This document shows positions 52,100 to 60,354 of a DNA stretch of 64,000 bases, piece after piece (the stretch's first letter is position 1; each line of letters opens with the position of its first letter). The notes under the pieces are model-generated. The model made no database searches. It was given only the letters and a program-made list of their open reading frames with translations, and was not told the DNA's origin. The position numbers were made by a program, and so were the translations under genes. Source of the stretch: Mesorhizobium sp. (GTDB lineage: Bacteria > Pseudomonadota > Alphaproteobacteria > Rhizobiales > Rhizobiaceae); contig SAKE01000003.1 in the NCBI GenBank assembly GCA_004017275.1, positions 1-64,000 on the forward strand, given 5' to 3'.

Positions 52100-52740
52100 C
52101 AGCGCCTCCGCTGCCGGAATTCGGAGACAAGCGCGGTGATAAGACTGCTGACGACGATCCATGTGGCAACTTCGCCCGCCGACGCGCCTGGCTTGGATGA
52201 ACCGGCCTATTCTCCGTATTACTGGCGGCCGCCACCACCGCCGCAAGATTCGGCCGTCTGCCGCTCCGCACCGAATAGGCGCGGGTGATCTCGGCGCCGA
52301 AGAGATCTGGGCCGGGTAGTAGACCCAGACCAGCATGACCATCAGCGCGCCGGCGGCGCCGATGGTGAACAGCAACGCAGTGCCGCCGAGCCAACGGCGA
52401 CGTCGCGCCATTTCACGGTGCGTCCGGCAGGACCTTGTAGATCGCGGCGGAGAGCAGCGCGATCAGGGCGAAAGAGACGAGGGGGTTGACGACGCTGATG
52501 ATCAGCCCGCCAAACCGCAGTTTCGCTCAGCGCCGAGATGGCCGCGCTCGCAGCGAGCGACACCAGAAGCAGGAAACCGAGAGCTGCCTAAGACCGAGGT
52601 TCGCCGCCCTCGCCCGCACCAGGCGCGAGAGCGACATGCCGTCTGGCTTGACCTTCCACATCTCGTCCAGCGACTGCTGCATCTCGCCTAAGACGCCTGA
52701 AGCCGTGATGAGGAGCGCCACCAGTCCGATGAGGGTGGCC
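52100..52740 (-). pseudogene. Decayed YihY/BrkB membrane protein
   Basis: Pieces in three or more frames, in order: LLITASGVLGEMQQSLDEMW, KVKPDGMSLSRLVRARAANL, SLAASAAISALSE, WRDVAVGSAALR and TIGAAGALMVMLVWVYYPA. It is the same family as the truncated gene at 13.3 kb but carries more lesions. Nonfunctional. Confidence 0.8.
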
Positions 52741-52984
52741 AGTGCGCTGGATCCGCGATGCGCGGCGGTCTAGATCGTCGCCTTGAGCGGATCGGCGCTC
52801 TAGGGTCCCATCACGCCCGCGAACTCCGCCGAAAGCGCGAGCTGCGCGGCCGAGTTGAGTTGCCACAACTTCGCTGGCGCAGATCCTTCTGATCGTGGTG
52901 GCGATCGCGGGTATCGTCATCGGCAATGACGCGCCCGCCATTTTCCAGCACCTTATAGCGGGCAGCGAAGCCGTCGACGATCGA

Positions 52985-53110
52985 CCCCGTTGGCGCGAGC
53001 CCGGCAAATCGGACCTCACATAGACTGGAGAAACCTTGTCCGCGCTATCAAAAGACCCGCCGACCTTTCGCCGGCGGGAGTAGGTCTGGAGTAGCCAGTG
53101 TAACCTGGCG
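52985..53110 (-). repeat. DUF982 5' fragment with upstream hairpin (repeat of 46.0 kb)
   Basis: Minus-strand SPVYVRSDLPG matches the start of the DUF982 gene at 46.0 kb. The upstream sequence, including a GC-rich palindrome and the bases around AGGTCTGGAGTAGCCAG, is also similar. The rest of the DUF982 gene is not recognisable. It is probably a duplicated and decayed copy. Confidence 0.55.
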
Positions 53111-53203
53111 TGTGAAAACGGGCGGATAAGCTTTTTGTTGCAGTTCACCGACGGAATATTAGCAGTCCCTTGACGACCAGGGTTTCCGCCCCAGAGTCTC
53201 ATT

Positions 53204-53515
53204 ATGGCTTGGAAAGTTACGGACTTCAGCATAGGCGACGAAGTTGCGATAACCGTGACCGTGCTTAGAATGCTGGATGGTGCGCGAGCAAGCGTTAGCA
53301 TTCCGTCCTATGCCTTTCCCCATTCGATGCCAGCACCAAAGAGGACCGAACCGGGCGACGAACTGGAGCTCAGAGGAAAGGTCAGTCGAATCGATGCAGA
53401 ATCCCAAAAGGTCACCCTCAAGGCTGGCGGTTTGATCACCGTCGATGCCGATGCGATCACTGACTGGACGCCCGTTGCGCGCACGACGACGGCCCTTCGA
53501 GATGAGGTGCGGTAG
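53204..53515 (+). CDS. Conserved hypothetical protein
   Basis: A 103-residue, probably beta-rich protein: MAWKVTDFSIGDEVAITVTV, PGDELELRGKVSRIDAESQK and VTLKAGGLITVDADAITDW. It resembles small OB- or SH3-like folds. I cannot name a family. No ribosome site is strong and no stress-type promoter was found. It stands alone between two decayed genes and the KTSC gene. Confidence 0.65.
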   Translation: MAWKVTDFSIGDEVAITVTVLRMLDGARASVSIPSYAFPHSMPAPKRTEPGDELELRGKVSRIDAESQKVTLKAGGLITVDADAITDWTPVARTTTALRDEVR

Positions 53516-53701
53516 CGACTCCGATCAAAGAGAAACATTGGAAGCCCGAGCCGGGTTCAAATTGGTTCGCATGGCGTCGAACAGACTTGCCCGGCTGGAG
53601 TCCTCCAAGCGAGGAGGCCATGGTTCCGGTCCGAGCCTCACCTTGAATGGCCGAATACCAAGCCGCAAACCGGCGAAGTGGTGCTTCACCACTCGAGCAG
53701 A

Positions 53702-53914
53702 TCATCCAGAATTGTTGTCGGCCAGTCGGTATCGAAAGCGATTGCGAATGTGTTCGTTGAAATAGCGGCCCTTGGCAAAAGCGGATCGGAACGCGGCAAA
53801 GGTTTCCGGCGGCACGCCCTCAAACTCATACCGATTGCCGCTGGCCACAAACCACACAGACAGAACTCGCTTGTCAGGATCATATTCGGTTTTGCGTATT
53901 GAGGTGGAGGGCAT
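53702..53914 (-). CDS. KTSC-domain protein, intact
   Basis: A 70-residue protein that is a complete KTSC domain: MPSTSIRKTEYDPDKRVLSV, WFVASGNRYEFEGVPPETFA, AFRSAFAKGRYFNEHIRNRF. The function is unknown. GAGG stands nine bases before the ATG. A weak stress-like site (GGAAC, 16 bases, TCTT at 53981-54005) lies upstream. It is the intact partner of the frameshifted copy at 47.5 kb. Confidence 0.85.
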   Translation of the reverse strand: MPSTSIRKTEYDPDKRVLSVWFVASGNRYEFEGVPPETFAAFRSAFAKGRYFNEHIRNRFRYRLADNNSG

Positions 53915-54135
53915 CCGGGAACACCTCTTTATATAAACCTCGCCGGCGACATCGAGGGCCAAGGCCGTCTTCGCCAAAGGAAGATTAACGCCGGCCGAAA
54001 GTTCCATCGGCGGGGAAAATGCAACCGCAGATGCTCCCAGCTTTTGCGCACCAGGCGGACCGTCAACGTGCACATGAGCGGAAACTAAATCGCAACTCTT
54101 GCGTTGGCGAAGATAGCGACCACAGGAGACTAAGC

Positions 54136-54342
54136 ATGAGGGCTGACGCCGCAAACCTTTATCCTCGCGACCGGGACCGAATTTCGGGCAGCGAAGCTTA
54201 TGTTGTTAGGCACCTTGCACGGCAGAACGGCATTACCACAACCCAAGTTCACGAGCTGATTAACAGGTATGGAGGCAGCCGCGCCAAGCTAATTGCTGCG
54301 GCGAAGCAACTTCGCTCCTCAACTGGACAGTTGAGACATTAG
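54136..54342 (+). CDS. DUF3606 protein
   Basis: A 68-residue protein: YPRDRDRISGSEAYVVRHLA and RQNGITTTQVHELINRYGGS match the DUF3606 pattern seen at 47.9 kb. It is a small helical protein of unknown function. AGGAG stands eight bases before the ATG. It is divergent from the KTSC gene. Confidence 0.8.
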   Translation: MRADAANLYPRDRDRISGSEAYVVRHLARQNGITTTQVHELINRYGGSRAKLIAAAKQLRSSTGQLRH

Positions 54343-54864
54343 CGAGGGCGAGGAATTCCTGAAATCTCGGACGACTTTCCAGCCATGGACCCTCCGCGGC
54401 GTCCTATCTGGCGTTGGGCTTTATTTCCACGACTTGGATTCGCCCTTGCACCAGGAATTGGGGAACATTAGCCGTGCCAAATGGTTGAATTCACGCGTCG
54501 GAGCCGTGGCTCCGCCGCAGGTTGATGTGAAACATCGGCTGGCCCGCGTCATCGGTCCCTCCTTGGCGCGGGCTAATTGAAGAATGCCCACCACCCTCTG
54601 CGAATTGGCCCGACCGGGAGGCCGGACCGGGGACTGCCGAGGCTCTATACGGCTATATCCCGGTCATCCAACTCTGTATCGGCGGACGCTGATGGTGGGC
54701 TAACCCGCCGATAGGCCTTCTCGCCGTGAATTTCCCGGCGAGCCGGCCGGTGTGCGACGCTATTCATATCGACCGCGCCCCCGCCGTCGTCATTTGGCGC
54801 TGAGCGAACCAAATCTCGCCCACGGCGTTGAGACGCGCGTTGCGTCATCAGCCGAGGCATTTCC
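54343..54864. other. Spacer with an orphan stress-type promoter
   Basis: About 520 bases. A good EcfG-type site at 54462 faces right, but the next convincing gene starts 380 bases later. Short frames after the site are not convincing, so a gene may have been lost here. Confidence 0.4.
54462..54486 (+). promoter_or_regulatory. EcfG-type promoter, target uncertain
   Basis: GGAAC, 16 bases, GGTT. It could drive the ligase unit at 54.9 kb with a long leader, or a lost gene. Confidence 0.5.
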
Positions 54865-55098
54865 ATGACAAAGGGCGAGCTTTCCACCTATAGGGCCAAG
54901 CGGGATTTCACCAAGACGAAAGAACCCAGCGGCGAACGCTCGATCGCGAAATCTAGCCGACTTCGGTTTTTCATTCAGAAACATGCGACCACGCGGCTGC
55001 ACTACGATCTTCGCCTTAAGTTTGATGGTGAAGTCATGAAAAAGACCGTCGCCTGGGCCAACCACAACGGGATGGATTCAGCAAAGCTTGCCGCATGA
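54865..55098 (+). CDS. Truncated LigD-type 3'-phosphoesterase
   Basis: 77 residues. The first 55 match the start of the LigD phosphoesterase domain: LSTYRAKRDFTKTKEPSGE, then QKHATTRLHYDLRLKFDGE with the metal-binding His-x5-His-x-Asp pattern. The rest of the domain, about 90 residues with further ligands, is replaced by an unrelated tail (VMKKTVAWANHNGMDSAKLA). Activity is unlikely. Its stop overlaps the ligase ATG by four bases, so it may now serve as a leader for ligase translation. It may equally be regarded as a pseudogene. Confidence 0.7.
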   Translation: MTKGELSTYRAKRDFTKTKEPSGERSIAKSSRLRFFIQKHATTRLHYDLRLKFDGEVMKKTVAWANHNGMDSAKLAA

Positions 55099-56114
55099 CT
55101 TCGAAAGATGTGAATCCGTCTTTTCGACTGCCGTTGGGCACCGCGCCGATGGAGGCAAAGCTTGCCGACACTTTGCCGAGTGACATCGGCCAATGGCAGT
55201 ACGAGCCCAAATGGGACGGGTTTCGCTGCCTGGCCTTCAAAGGCGACGGCGGTGTGGACTTGCGAGCAAAATCGGGCAAGCCGCTCGGTCGATATTTTCC
55301 GGAGGTTGTGTCCATGTTGCGAGAGCTGAAGGCGAGAGAATTCGTAGTCGATGGTGAGATCGTCATCGAAGTTGATGGCTCGCCTTCTTTTGACGCGTTG
55401 CAGATGCGACTGCATCCTGCTGAAAGCAGGATTCGAAAGCTGTCGGTCGAAACCCCCGCCAGATTGATCCTCTTTGATATTCTGGCCAGCGCCGGCGCCA
55501 GCCTGATGCATCAACCTCTGTCTGCACGGCGCGAAGCGCTGGAAGCATTCGTGGCGTCAGCTGGACGCACCGATCTTGAGCTGTCACGCTGCACGCAAAA
55601 CTTGGCGACCGCAACGAAATGGCTTGGCGACTCTGGTCTGGGTTCAACGGACGGTGTTATCGCCAAACGTCTCCATGAGGAATATCGACCTGGCGAGCGC
55701 GTGATGGTCAAGGTCAAACGCCTACGCACCGCGGATTGCGTCGTCGGCGGATTCCGCTATCTAGCGAAGACACCCGAGGTCGGTTCACTGCTGCTTGGTC
55801 TCTACAACGACCAGGGCAAACTCGATCACGTGGGGTTCACCTCGACGATCGCTCGGGACGATAGGGCAAAGCTTACCCGTGAACTCGAAGCTTTGCGATC
55901 GGCGCCTGGCTTTACAGGCAAAGCGCCGGGTGGTCCAAGTCGTTGGAGCACCGAAAGAAGCGGACAGTGGGAGCCCGTTCGTCCCGAACTGGTGGCGGAA
56001 GTGCGTTTCGATCACGTCACCGGCGATCGCTTTCGGCATGGCACCAAATTCTTGCGATGGCGCCCCGACAAGGCCCCCAGGCAGTGCGGGTTCGAACAGA
56101 TTTTGAAAAAATGA
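55095..56114 (+). CDS. ATP-dependent DNA ligase (LigC/LigD-ligase type)
   Basis: A 339-residue intact ligase that seals nicks after end joining. The adenylated lysine is Lys39 in YEPKWDGFR. Further motifs are VVDGEIVIEVDG, ILFDILAS, GVIAKR and MVKVKRLRTADCVVGG, followed by the OB-fold (about 210-339). It lacks the polymerase and full phosphoesterase domains of LigD, so it matches stand-alone LigC-like ligases that work with Ku. Ku lies 33 kb away. Translation is coupled to the upstream phosphoesterase fragment. Confidence 0.9.
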   Translation: MTSKDVNPSFRLPLGTAPMEAKLADTLPSDIGQWQYEPKWDGFRCLAFKGDGGVDLRAKSGKPLGRYFPEVVSMLRELKAREFVVDGEIVIEVDGSPSFDALQMRLHPAESRIRKLSVETPARLILFDILASAGASLMHQPLSARREALEAFVASAGRTDLELSRCTQNLATATKWLGDSGLGSTDGVIAKRLHEEYRPGERVMVKVKRLRTADCVVGGFRYLAKTPEVGSLLLGLYNDQGKLDHVGFTSTIARDDRAKLTRELEALRSAPGFTGKAPGGPSRWSTERSGQWEPVRPELVAEVRFDHVTGDRFRHGTKFLRWRPDKAPRQCGFEQILKK

Positions 56115-56320
56115 GAGGTTTCCAACCAGCGTTTGTTTGCAGCGCGGTCCCTGCGCCTTCCTGATCCTCCCATCGGGGTCAGTGTGAAGCTACTGATGTC
56201 GCGACCGACTTAATGAGGGGCTTCATAGCCCAAGAGGTGCAACGCTTGTTGGCATGGCCACCAATGCGTTGAAGCCCGCTCGATCGTACGGATTCTCACC
56301 GCGTAGCGGTCCAGCCTGCA

Positions 56321-56351
56321 AGAAAAAGGCCCCGGCGGCCACGCCGGGGCC
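56321..56351 (-). terminator. Intrinsic terminator of DUF892 gene
   Basis: GGCCCCGGCG and CGCCGGGGCC form a perfect 10-bp stem with a 4-base loop. On the minus strand TTTTT follows. It lies 20 bases after the DUF892 stop at 56371. Confidence 0.88.
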
Positions 56352-56370
56352 ATGGAAAACCGGCCGCAAT

Positions 56371-56898
56371 TCAAGCTGCTTGCAGTTCGGCCGCCCGGTC
56401 GTTCACACCGCCTTCGCCCAGTGACGTCAGTGCCTGGTCGGTAGCTTTTTCTTCCTCGAGGGTCGCGTTGAGCAATTCAACGACATCATCCTTGCCGAGG
56501 GTCGTGGCCCAGGCAATCAGCGTGCCGTAGCGAGCGATCTCGTAGTGCTCGACGGCCTGCGCGGCGCCGACGAGCCCGGCATCCAGTGACGTCGATCCCT
56601 TATACTCATCGAGTATTTCCGATCCTTCCTCGAGAATGCCGTCGATGGCGGGGCAGGTTTTGCCGCGCACGGGCGCGCCGAGGATTTCGAAAACCTCCTC
56701 GAGCCGTTCTACCTGGCCCTCGGTTTCCGCCAGGTGCTTCTCGAAGGCCGCGGTGACCTGCGCGTCATCGGCATTCTTGGCCATCTTCGGCAAAGCCTTC
56801 AGAATTTTCTTCTCAGCGTAGTAGATATCCTTGAGCCCATCGAGTAACAGATCCTCAAGGCCCTTGGTCCTGGCACTTGCCTTCTTGGTGGTTGCCAT
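56371..56898 (-). CDS. DUF892 ferritin-like stress protein
   Basis: A 175-residue, intact DUF892 (YciE/YciF) protein: a short Lys/Ala-rich lead, then LEDLLLDGLKDIYYAEKKIL, KHLAETEGQVERLEEVFEIL, TCPAIDGILEEGSEILDEY and VEHYEIARYGTLIAWATTL. It forms a four-helix ferritin-like bundle, possibly metal binding. AGGAGG stands seven bases before the ATG. The stress-type promoter and a strong terminator make it a clean single-gene unit. Its relative at 43.6 kb is damaged at the 5' end. Confidence 0.92.
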   Translation of the reverse strand: MATTKKASARTKGLEDLLLDGLKDIYYAEKKILKALPKMAKNADDAQVTAAFEKHLAETEGQVERLEEVFEILGAPVRGKTCPAIDGILEEGSEILDEYKGSTSLDAGLVGAAQAVEHYEIARYGTLIAWATTLGKDDVVELLNATLEEEKATDQALTSLGEGGVNDRAAELQAA

Positions 56899-56943
56899 CG
56901 TTGTGTCCTCCTAGTTTGAAATGACCCGCTACGGGCATTTTCT

Positions 56944-56968
56944 AACCCGGAGAGAAGCCGGGAGTTCC
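56944..56968 (-). promoter_or_regulatory. EcfG-type promoter of DUF892 gene
   Basis: Minus strand: GGAAC, 16 bases, GGTT, ending 46 bases before the ATG at 56898. Confidence 0.7.
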
Positions 56969-57351
56969 CCTATCCAAATAATATTTGAGACTCGTCCCGA
57001 CACTTCGGAAACGCCAGTTCAAGGGTAGCGGTGATTCAGTTGCTTGCCGCCAGGGCGAGCGCGGCGATGCCGATGTCTGCCAGCCAAGCCCCCAACACGA
57101 GTGTGTGGTCTCCGAGGGTTGGACTTAGCACCTCGCAGCAGCGTACGGCAAAGCAACCGCGGTCAACACCGACTCCTGCTGAATTTGCGAAGCGCGGCGG
57201 AATCTCCTAAGGGGGCAGCTTTACTCTCCGAAGGAAAGGCCAAGGCAAAGCAGCGGCAGACGCGAGTACTCGATCACCGTGTATTGGCCGCCCAGCCAGG
57301 CAACCATTACGCCGGAGCTTCGTTTGTCGATATCAAGAGGAGGTTTCGACA
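56969..57351. other. Spacer with a possible gene fragment
   Basis: About 380 bases. On the minus strand LSPTLGDHTLVLGAWLADIG with IAALALAASN then a stop (ending near 57040) looks like the tail of a membrane protein, but no start or family is visible. Nothing else is recognised. Confidence 0.3.
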
Positions 57352-57534
57352 ATGAGAACGTTGTCATTGCTGGTCGTAGTAACTGGTCTTGCACTTGCCG
57401 CCTGTGACAAGAGCACCGAGCCGACGAAAGCCAATACCGACACAGTCAACAAGAATCCGCAGGTTGACCAGGACGCCAGAGCCAAATCGACGACTGGTGG
57501 TGACCAGCCAGTTGTCGTGCCGCAGAGCAAATGA
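57352..57534 (+). CDS. Small lipoprotein
   Basis: A 60-residue protein with a lipoprotein signal peptide (RTLSLLVVVTGLALAAC, lipobox LAAC) and a short hydrophilic mature part (DKSTEPTKANTDTVNK). AGGAGG stands eight bases before the ATG. Its stop overlaps the ATG of the hydrolase fragment by four bases. Function unknown; it may be an entericidin-like small lipoprotein, but the sequence does not prove this. Confidence 0.8.
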   Translation: MRTLSLLVVVTGLALAACDKSTEPTKANTDTVNKNPQVDQDARAKSTTGGDQPVVVPQSK

Positions 57535-57848
57535 ACTCCGTCTTACATTGCGATACGCCTCTGCTGCACGTCGCCTATCTGAATGACGGACCACAGGACG
57601 GTGTGCCCGTTGTCTTGCTGCATGGCTGGCCCGACGACGCCACCACTTACGCGCGCGTTTCGCCGGTCCTCCATGAAGCTGGCTTTCGGACGTTTTCGCC
57701 TTGGTTACGAGGCTTTGGTCCGACATCGTTCCTGTCAAAAGAGATCGCGCGGGCCATTGCACATCACGGCGCATTCGATCCGGAAAAGGCGCGCATTGAT
57801 GTGGAACCCGCAGAGGACAAGCGGCACACGCCCCATGTCACGGAATAG
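57531..57848 (+). pseudogene. Truncated alpha/beta hydrolase
   Basis: 105 residues. The first 70 match an alpha/beta-hydrolase N-terminus: LHVAYLNDGPQDGVPVVLLH and the HGWPDD oxyanion motif, then AGFRTFSPWLRGFGPTSFL. The nucleophile elbow and the catalytic His are missing. From residue 71 the sequence is unrelated. Translation could still be coupled to the lipoprotein, but an enzyme is not expected. Confidence 0.75.
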
Positions 57849-57896
57849 ATTGCCTGCGGACATTTGAAATTTGGCCGAGGTGAGGGCCTCGGCTCG

Positions 57897-58080
57897 CTAA
57901 CGCCCCGAGAACCGCTTATCAAGAATGCGCAGGGCCTCTTCGTATTTGGCGGGCGATGCCCCAACCTGCCGTGACTGCCAGATGTTGTCCTCCAGATCCG
58001 CGCGTTTTACCGGCAGTGCCAATGGGTTCGATGCTGCGCGCCGCACGAATGTGAAATAGTGCTCGCCGTCTCGACGCGAC
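57897..58080 (-). pseudogene. HD-phosphohydrolase-like C-terminal fragment
   Basis: Minus strand: FVRRAASNPLALPVKRADLE, DNIWQSR and KYEEALRILDKRF. The VKxADLxDN...SR pattern matches the C-terminal part of HD-domain/GTP-pyrophosphokinase-like proteins. The HD metal site would lie upstream and is missing; DUF6766-derived sequence on the other strand begins there. Confidence 0.55.
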
Positions 58081-58711
58081 TTGGTCGCCGTATTCGGCGT
58101 TTTCTTGGGGTGCCTCATCGGGCAATCGATCGCGGGCTATCCTGCTGACCAGCAGGATCGGGTAATGCATGGCCTTGCCGATCGATCTTTCGCCTCATTC
58201 CTTGGATCGGGCGAAGTCTCGAGAGCGTATTCGAGAACTGGGAAAGTGAGTTCTGGAGAAATGGGCATACGTGTTTCTGACGGCCTATCTCGTGCAGCGG
58301 GGTTCAGCTGAATCGAAAGATCCTGACAAAGATGCGCCAGAGGATGAAGACCCAGCCCTGCATCGGCGCGACCCCAACGCCCCGTGGGCCGTAAGGCGAG
58401 GCGGCTGGGTAGCCCGGCTCTACTCGCATTCGCTCGGTATGGCCTCGCTGATCATTTTCATGGCTACGTTCGTGATGCATCTGTGGCAAAGCACACGCCA
58501 TGCCGCGGAGCAGGCTGCCCAACACAATCAGCCGGGCGAGACCATTCTCAGCCATCTATCCTCAGGGCAGTTCTGGTTCGAGAGCTTCCAGAATTGGCAG
58601 AGCGAGTTTCTGTCGACCGGTGCTCTGGTGCTCTTGGCTATCTGGCTGAGAGAGCGCGGCTCTCCAGAAAGCAAACCGGTCGCCGCGCCTGACGAGAAGA
58701 CAGGGCACTGA
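58081..58711 (+). pseudogene. DUF6766 membrane protein, frameshifted
   Basis: VFGVFLGCLIGQSIAGY and SFASFLGSGEV are followed in a second frame by VFENWESEF and in a third by AYVFLTAYLVQRGSAESKDP. The last frame is long and clean (146 residues) and includes two spans and a FWFESFQNWQSEFLSTGALV repeat of the first half. Two single-base lesions near 58222 and 58262 and a missing first helix explain the picture. The 3' part could still be expressed from an internal start near 58271. Confidence 0.7.
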
Positions 58712-58835
58712 GCTCGTTTGGGTACGGCCGCGGCTGCTATCCGCGTAGGCCCACTGTCCCGCATGCAACCAGATCACCTCTGAGGGGTTCTTGCTAAGAT
58801 TTTAAGCAAGGACCACCGACCGAAGGCAACAATTC

Positions 58836-60236
58836 ATGGACGTCCTCATCGCGCGACCAGCGGATGACAACATCAAAGCGGGCAGGAGCGGCCTGCTGCT
58901 GATCTCGGACAACTATGATGCTTTTGCCGCGCGGGTTTTGGCGGCAAGGAGCGCTGTTCGCACCCTCGACCTCATGTACTACCTTTGGCATGACGACCAC
59001 ACCGGCCGCTTGCTCCTGCAGGAAGTCTTGCGGGCCGCTCAGCGGGGAGTCCAAGTGCGGATGCTCCTTGATGACGTCAACCCGCGCAAGAGCGATTCCG
59101 CCTATCTGGCGATGAGCAGTCACCCGAACATCGAGCTGAAGTTGTTCAACCCGAGCGGCATCAGAGCACGCGGCATCGTGCGCAGTGTGGAAGTTCTGCT
59201 GCGGCTTTTCGCATTGACCCGGAGAATGCACAACAAGGCGTGGATCGCCGACGACAACATTGCCATTGTCGGAGGACGCAACATTGGCGACGCCTATTTC
59301 GATGCGGCAGAAACCAATTTCCGCGACCTCGATGTGCTTCTCCTCGGTCCCGCTGTGCAGCAAACTGCTAAAATATTCGAGACTTTCTGGGCCTGCCGGG
59401 AGGCAAAGCCAATTGGCGCGCTTGGATCGGCTGCGGACATAGCGCATGCTCATTTGTTTGAAGGAAGCGATGCGGTAACCGGGTCTAAGCTTTTGAACGG
59501 GCTCGAAGATCGAGGGTCCATCGCAGAGTTCGTCGCGGCCAGCGACGACGTCCATTGGATGGAACGCGTTCGGGTGATCTCCGACCCGCCGGAGAAGGTT
59601 CGTGGCTGGAGACGTCGCAGTTGGCTAATGAAGGAGTTGCTTCCCATCGTTCGCTCGGCGCGCAGTCGCCTGGAAATTGTCTCTCCCTATTTCATCCCAG
59701 GCAAAAAGGGTTATGCGATCTTATCCGACCTCGTCGGCAACGGGGTGGGGGTCGCGGTTTTGACCAATTCTCTGGCAGCCACGGATGTCGCTGCAGCGCA
59801 TGGGGCGTATGCGAAGTATCGCAAGCGGTTGCTGCGGAATGGTGTCAAGCTGTTCGAGCTTCAGCCCTTCAGACGACAGCCGGCGATCTCGGTATTTGGG
59901 TCTAGGGGCGCCAGTCTGCACACCAAAGCGTTCAGCGTTGACGATAAGACCGGTTTCGTCGGCTCCTTCAATTTCGATCCACGGTCTGTGTCGTTGAACG
60001 CGGAAATGGGAGTTCTTTTCGACGATGAGAAACTGGTCGCGGAACTCCGGCAACGATTCCAATCAGAGATATCACCCGAAGCGAGCTATCGGCTCGAGCT
60101 GAAAGACAATGTGCTGCATTGGCATGGGTGCGACGAAGGCAGGCTCCAAATTTATACCCACGAGCCCGAAGCCGGGATTTTCCGCCGCCTCCTAGCGGCC
60201 CTGGTCCGCCATCTTCCGATCGAGTCCCAGCTTTAG
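58836..60236 (+). CDS. Phospholipase D/cardiolipin synthase-like protein
   Basis: A 466-residue protein with two HKD motifs: HNKAWIADDNIAIVGGRNIG (His132, Lys134, Asp139) and HTKAFSVDDKTGFVGSFNFD (from His362). Such enzymes transfer or hydrolyse phosphatidyl groups at the membrane. Relatives usually begin with a signal or membrane segment; here the frame starts at LIARPADD, close to the first domain. Upstream in another frame PPTEGNN-like sequence resembles the missing lead, so the 5' end may be damaged. No strong ribosome site is seen. Confidence 0.82.
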   Translation: MDVLIARPADDNIKAGRSGLLLISDNYDAFAARVLAARSAVRTLDLMYYLWHDDHTGRLLLQEVLRAAQRGVQVRMLLDDVNPRKSDSAYLAMSSHPNIELKLFNPSGIRARGIVRSVEVLLRLFALTRRMHNKAWIADDNIAIVGGRNIGDAYFDAAETNFRDLDVLLLGPAVQQTAKIFETFWACREAKPIGALGSAADIAHAHLFEGSDAVTGSKLLNGLEDRGSIAEFVAASDDVHWMERVRVISDPPEKVRGWRRRSWLMKELLPIVRSARSRLEIVSPYFIPGKKGYAILSDLVGNGVGVAVLTNSLAATDVAAAHGAYAKYRKRLLRNGVKLFELQPFRRQPAISVFGSRGASLHTKAFSVDDKTGFVGSFNFDPRSVSLNAEMGVLFDDEKLVAELRQRFQSEISPEASYRLELKDNVLHWHGCDEGRLQIYTHEPEAGIFRRLLAALVRHLPIESQL

Positions 60237-60354
60237 GGGTTAGTGGCATTAGACGGAAAGCCAAGGATCCGGCTTCAGCGGCGCAAGGGTATCGGACGCA
60301 TGTCTGCCGCTGCACGGTTTTGCTGTAGTCGATGCGCTGGCCGGAGGTTGTGAG

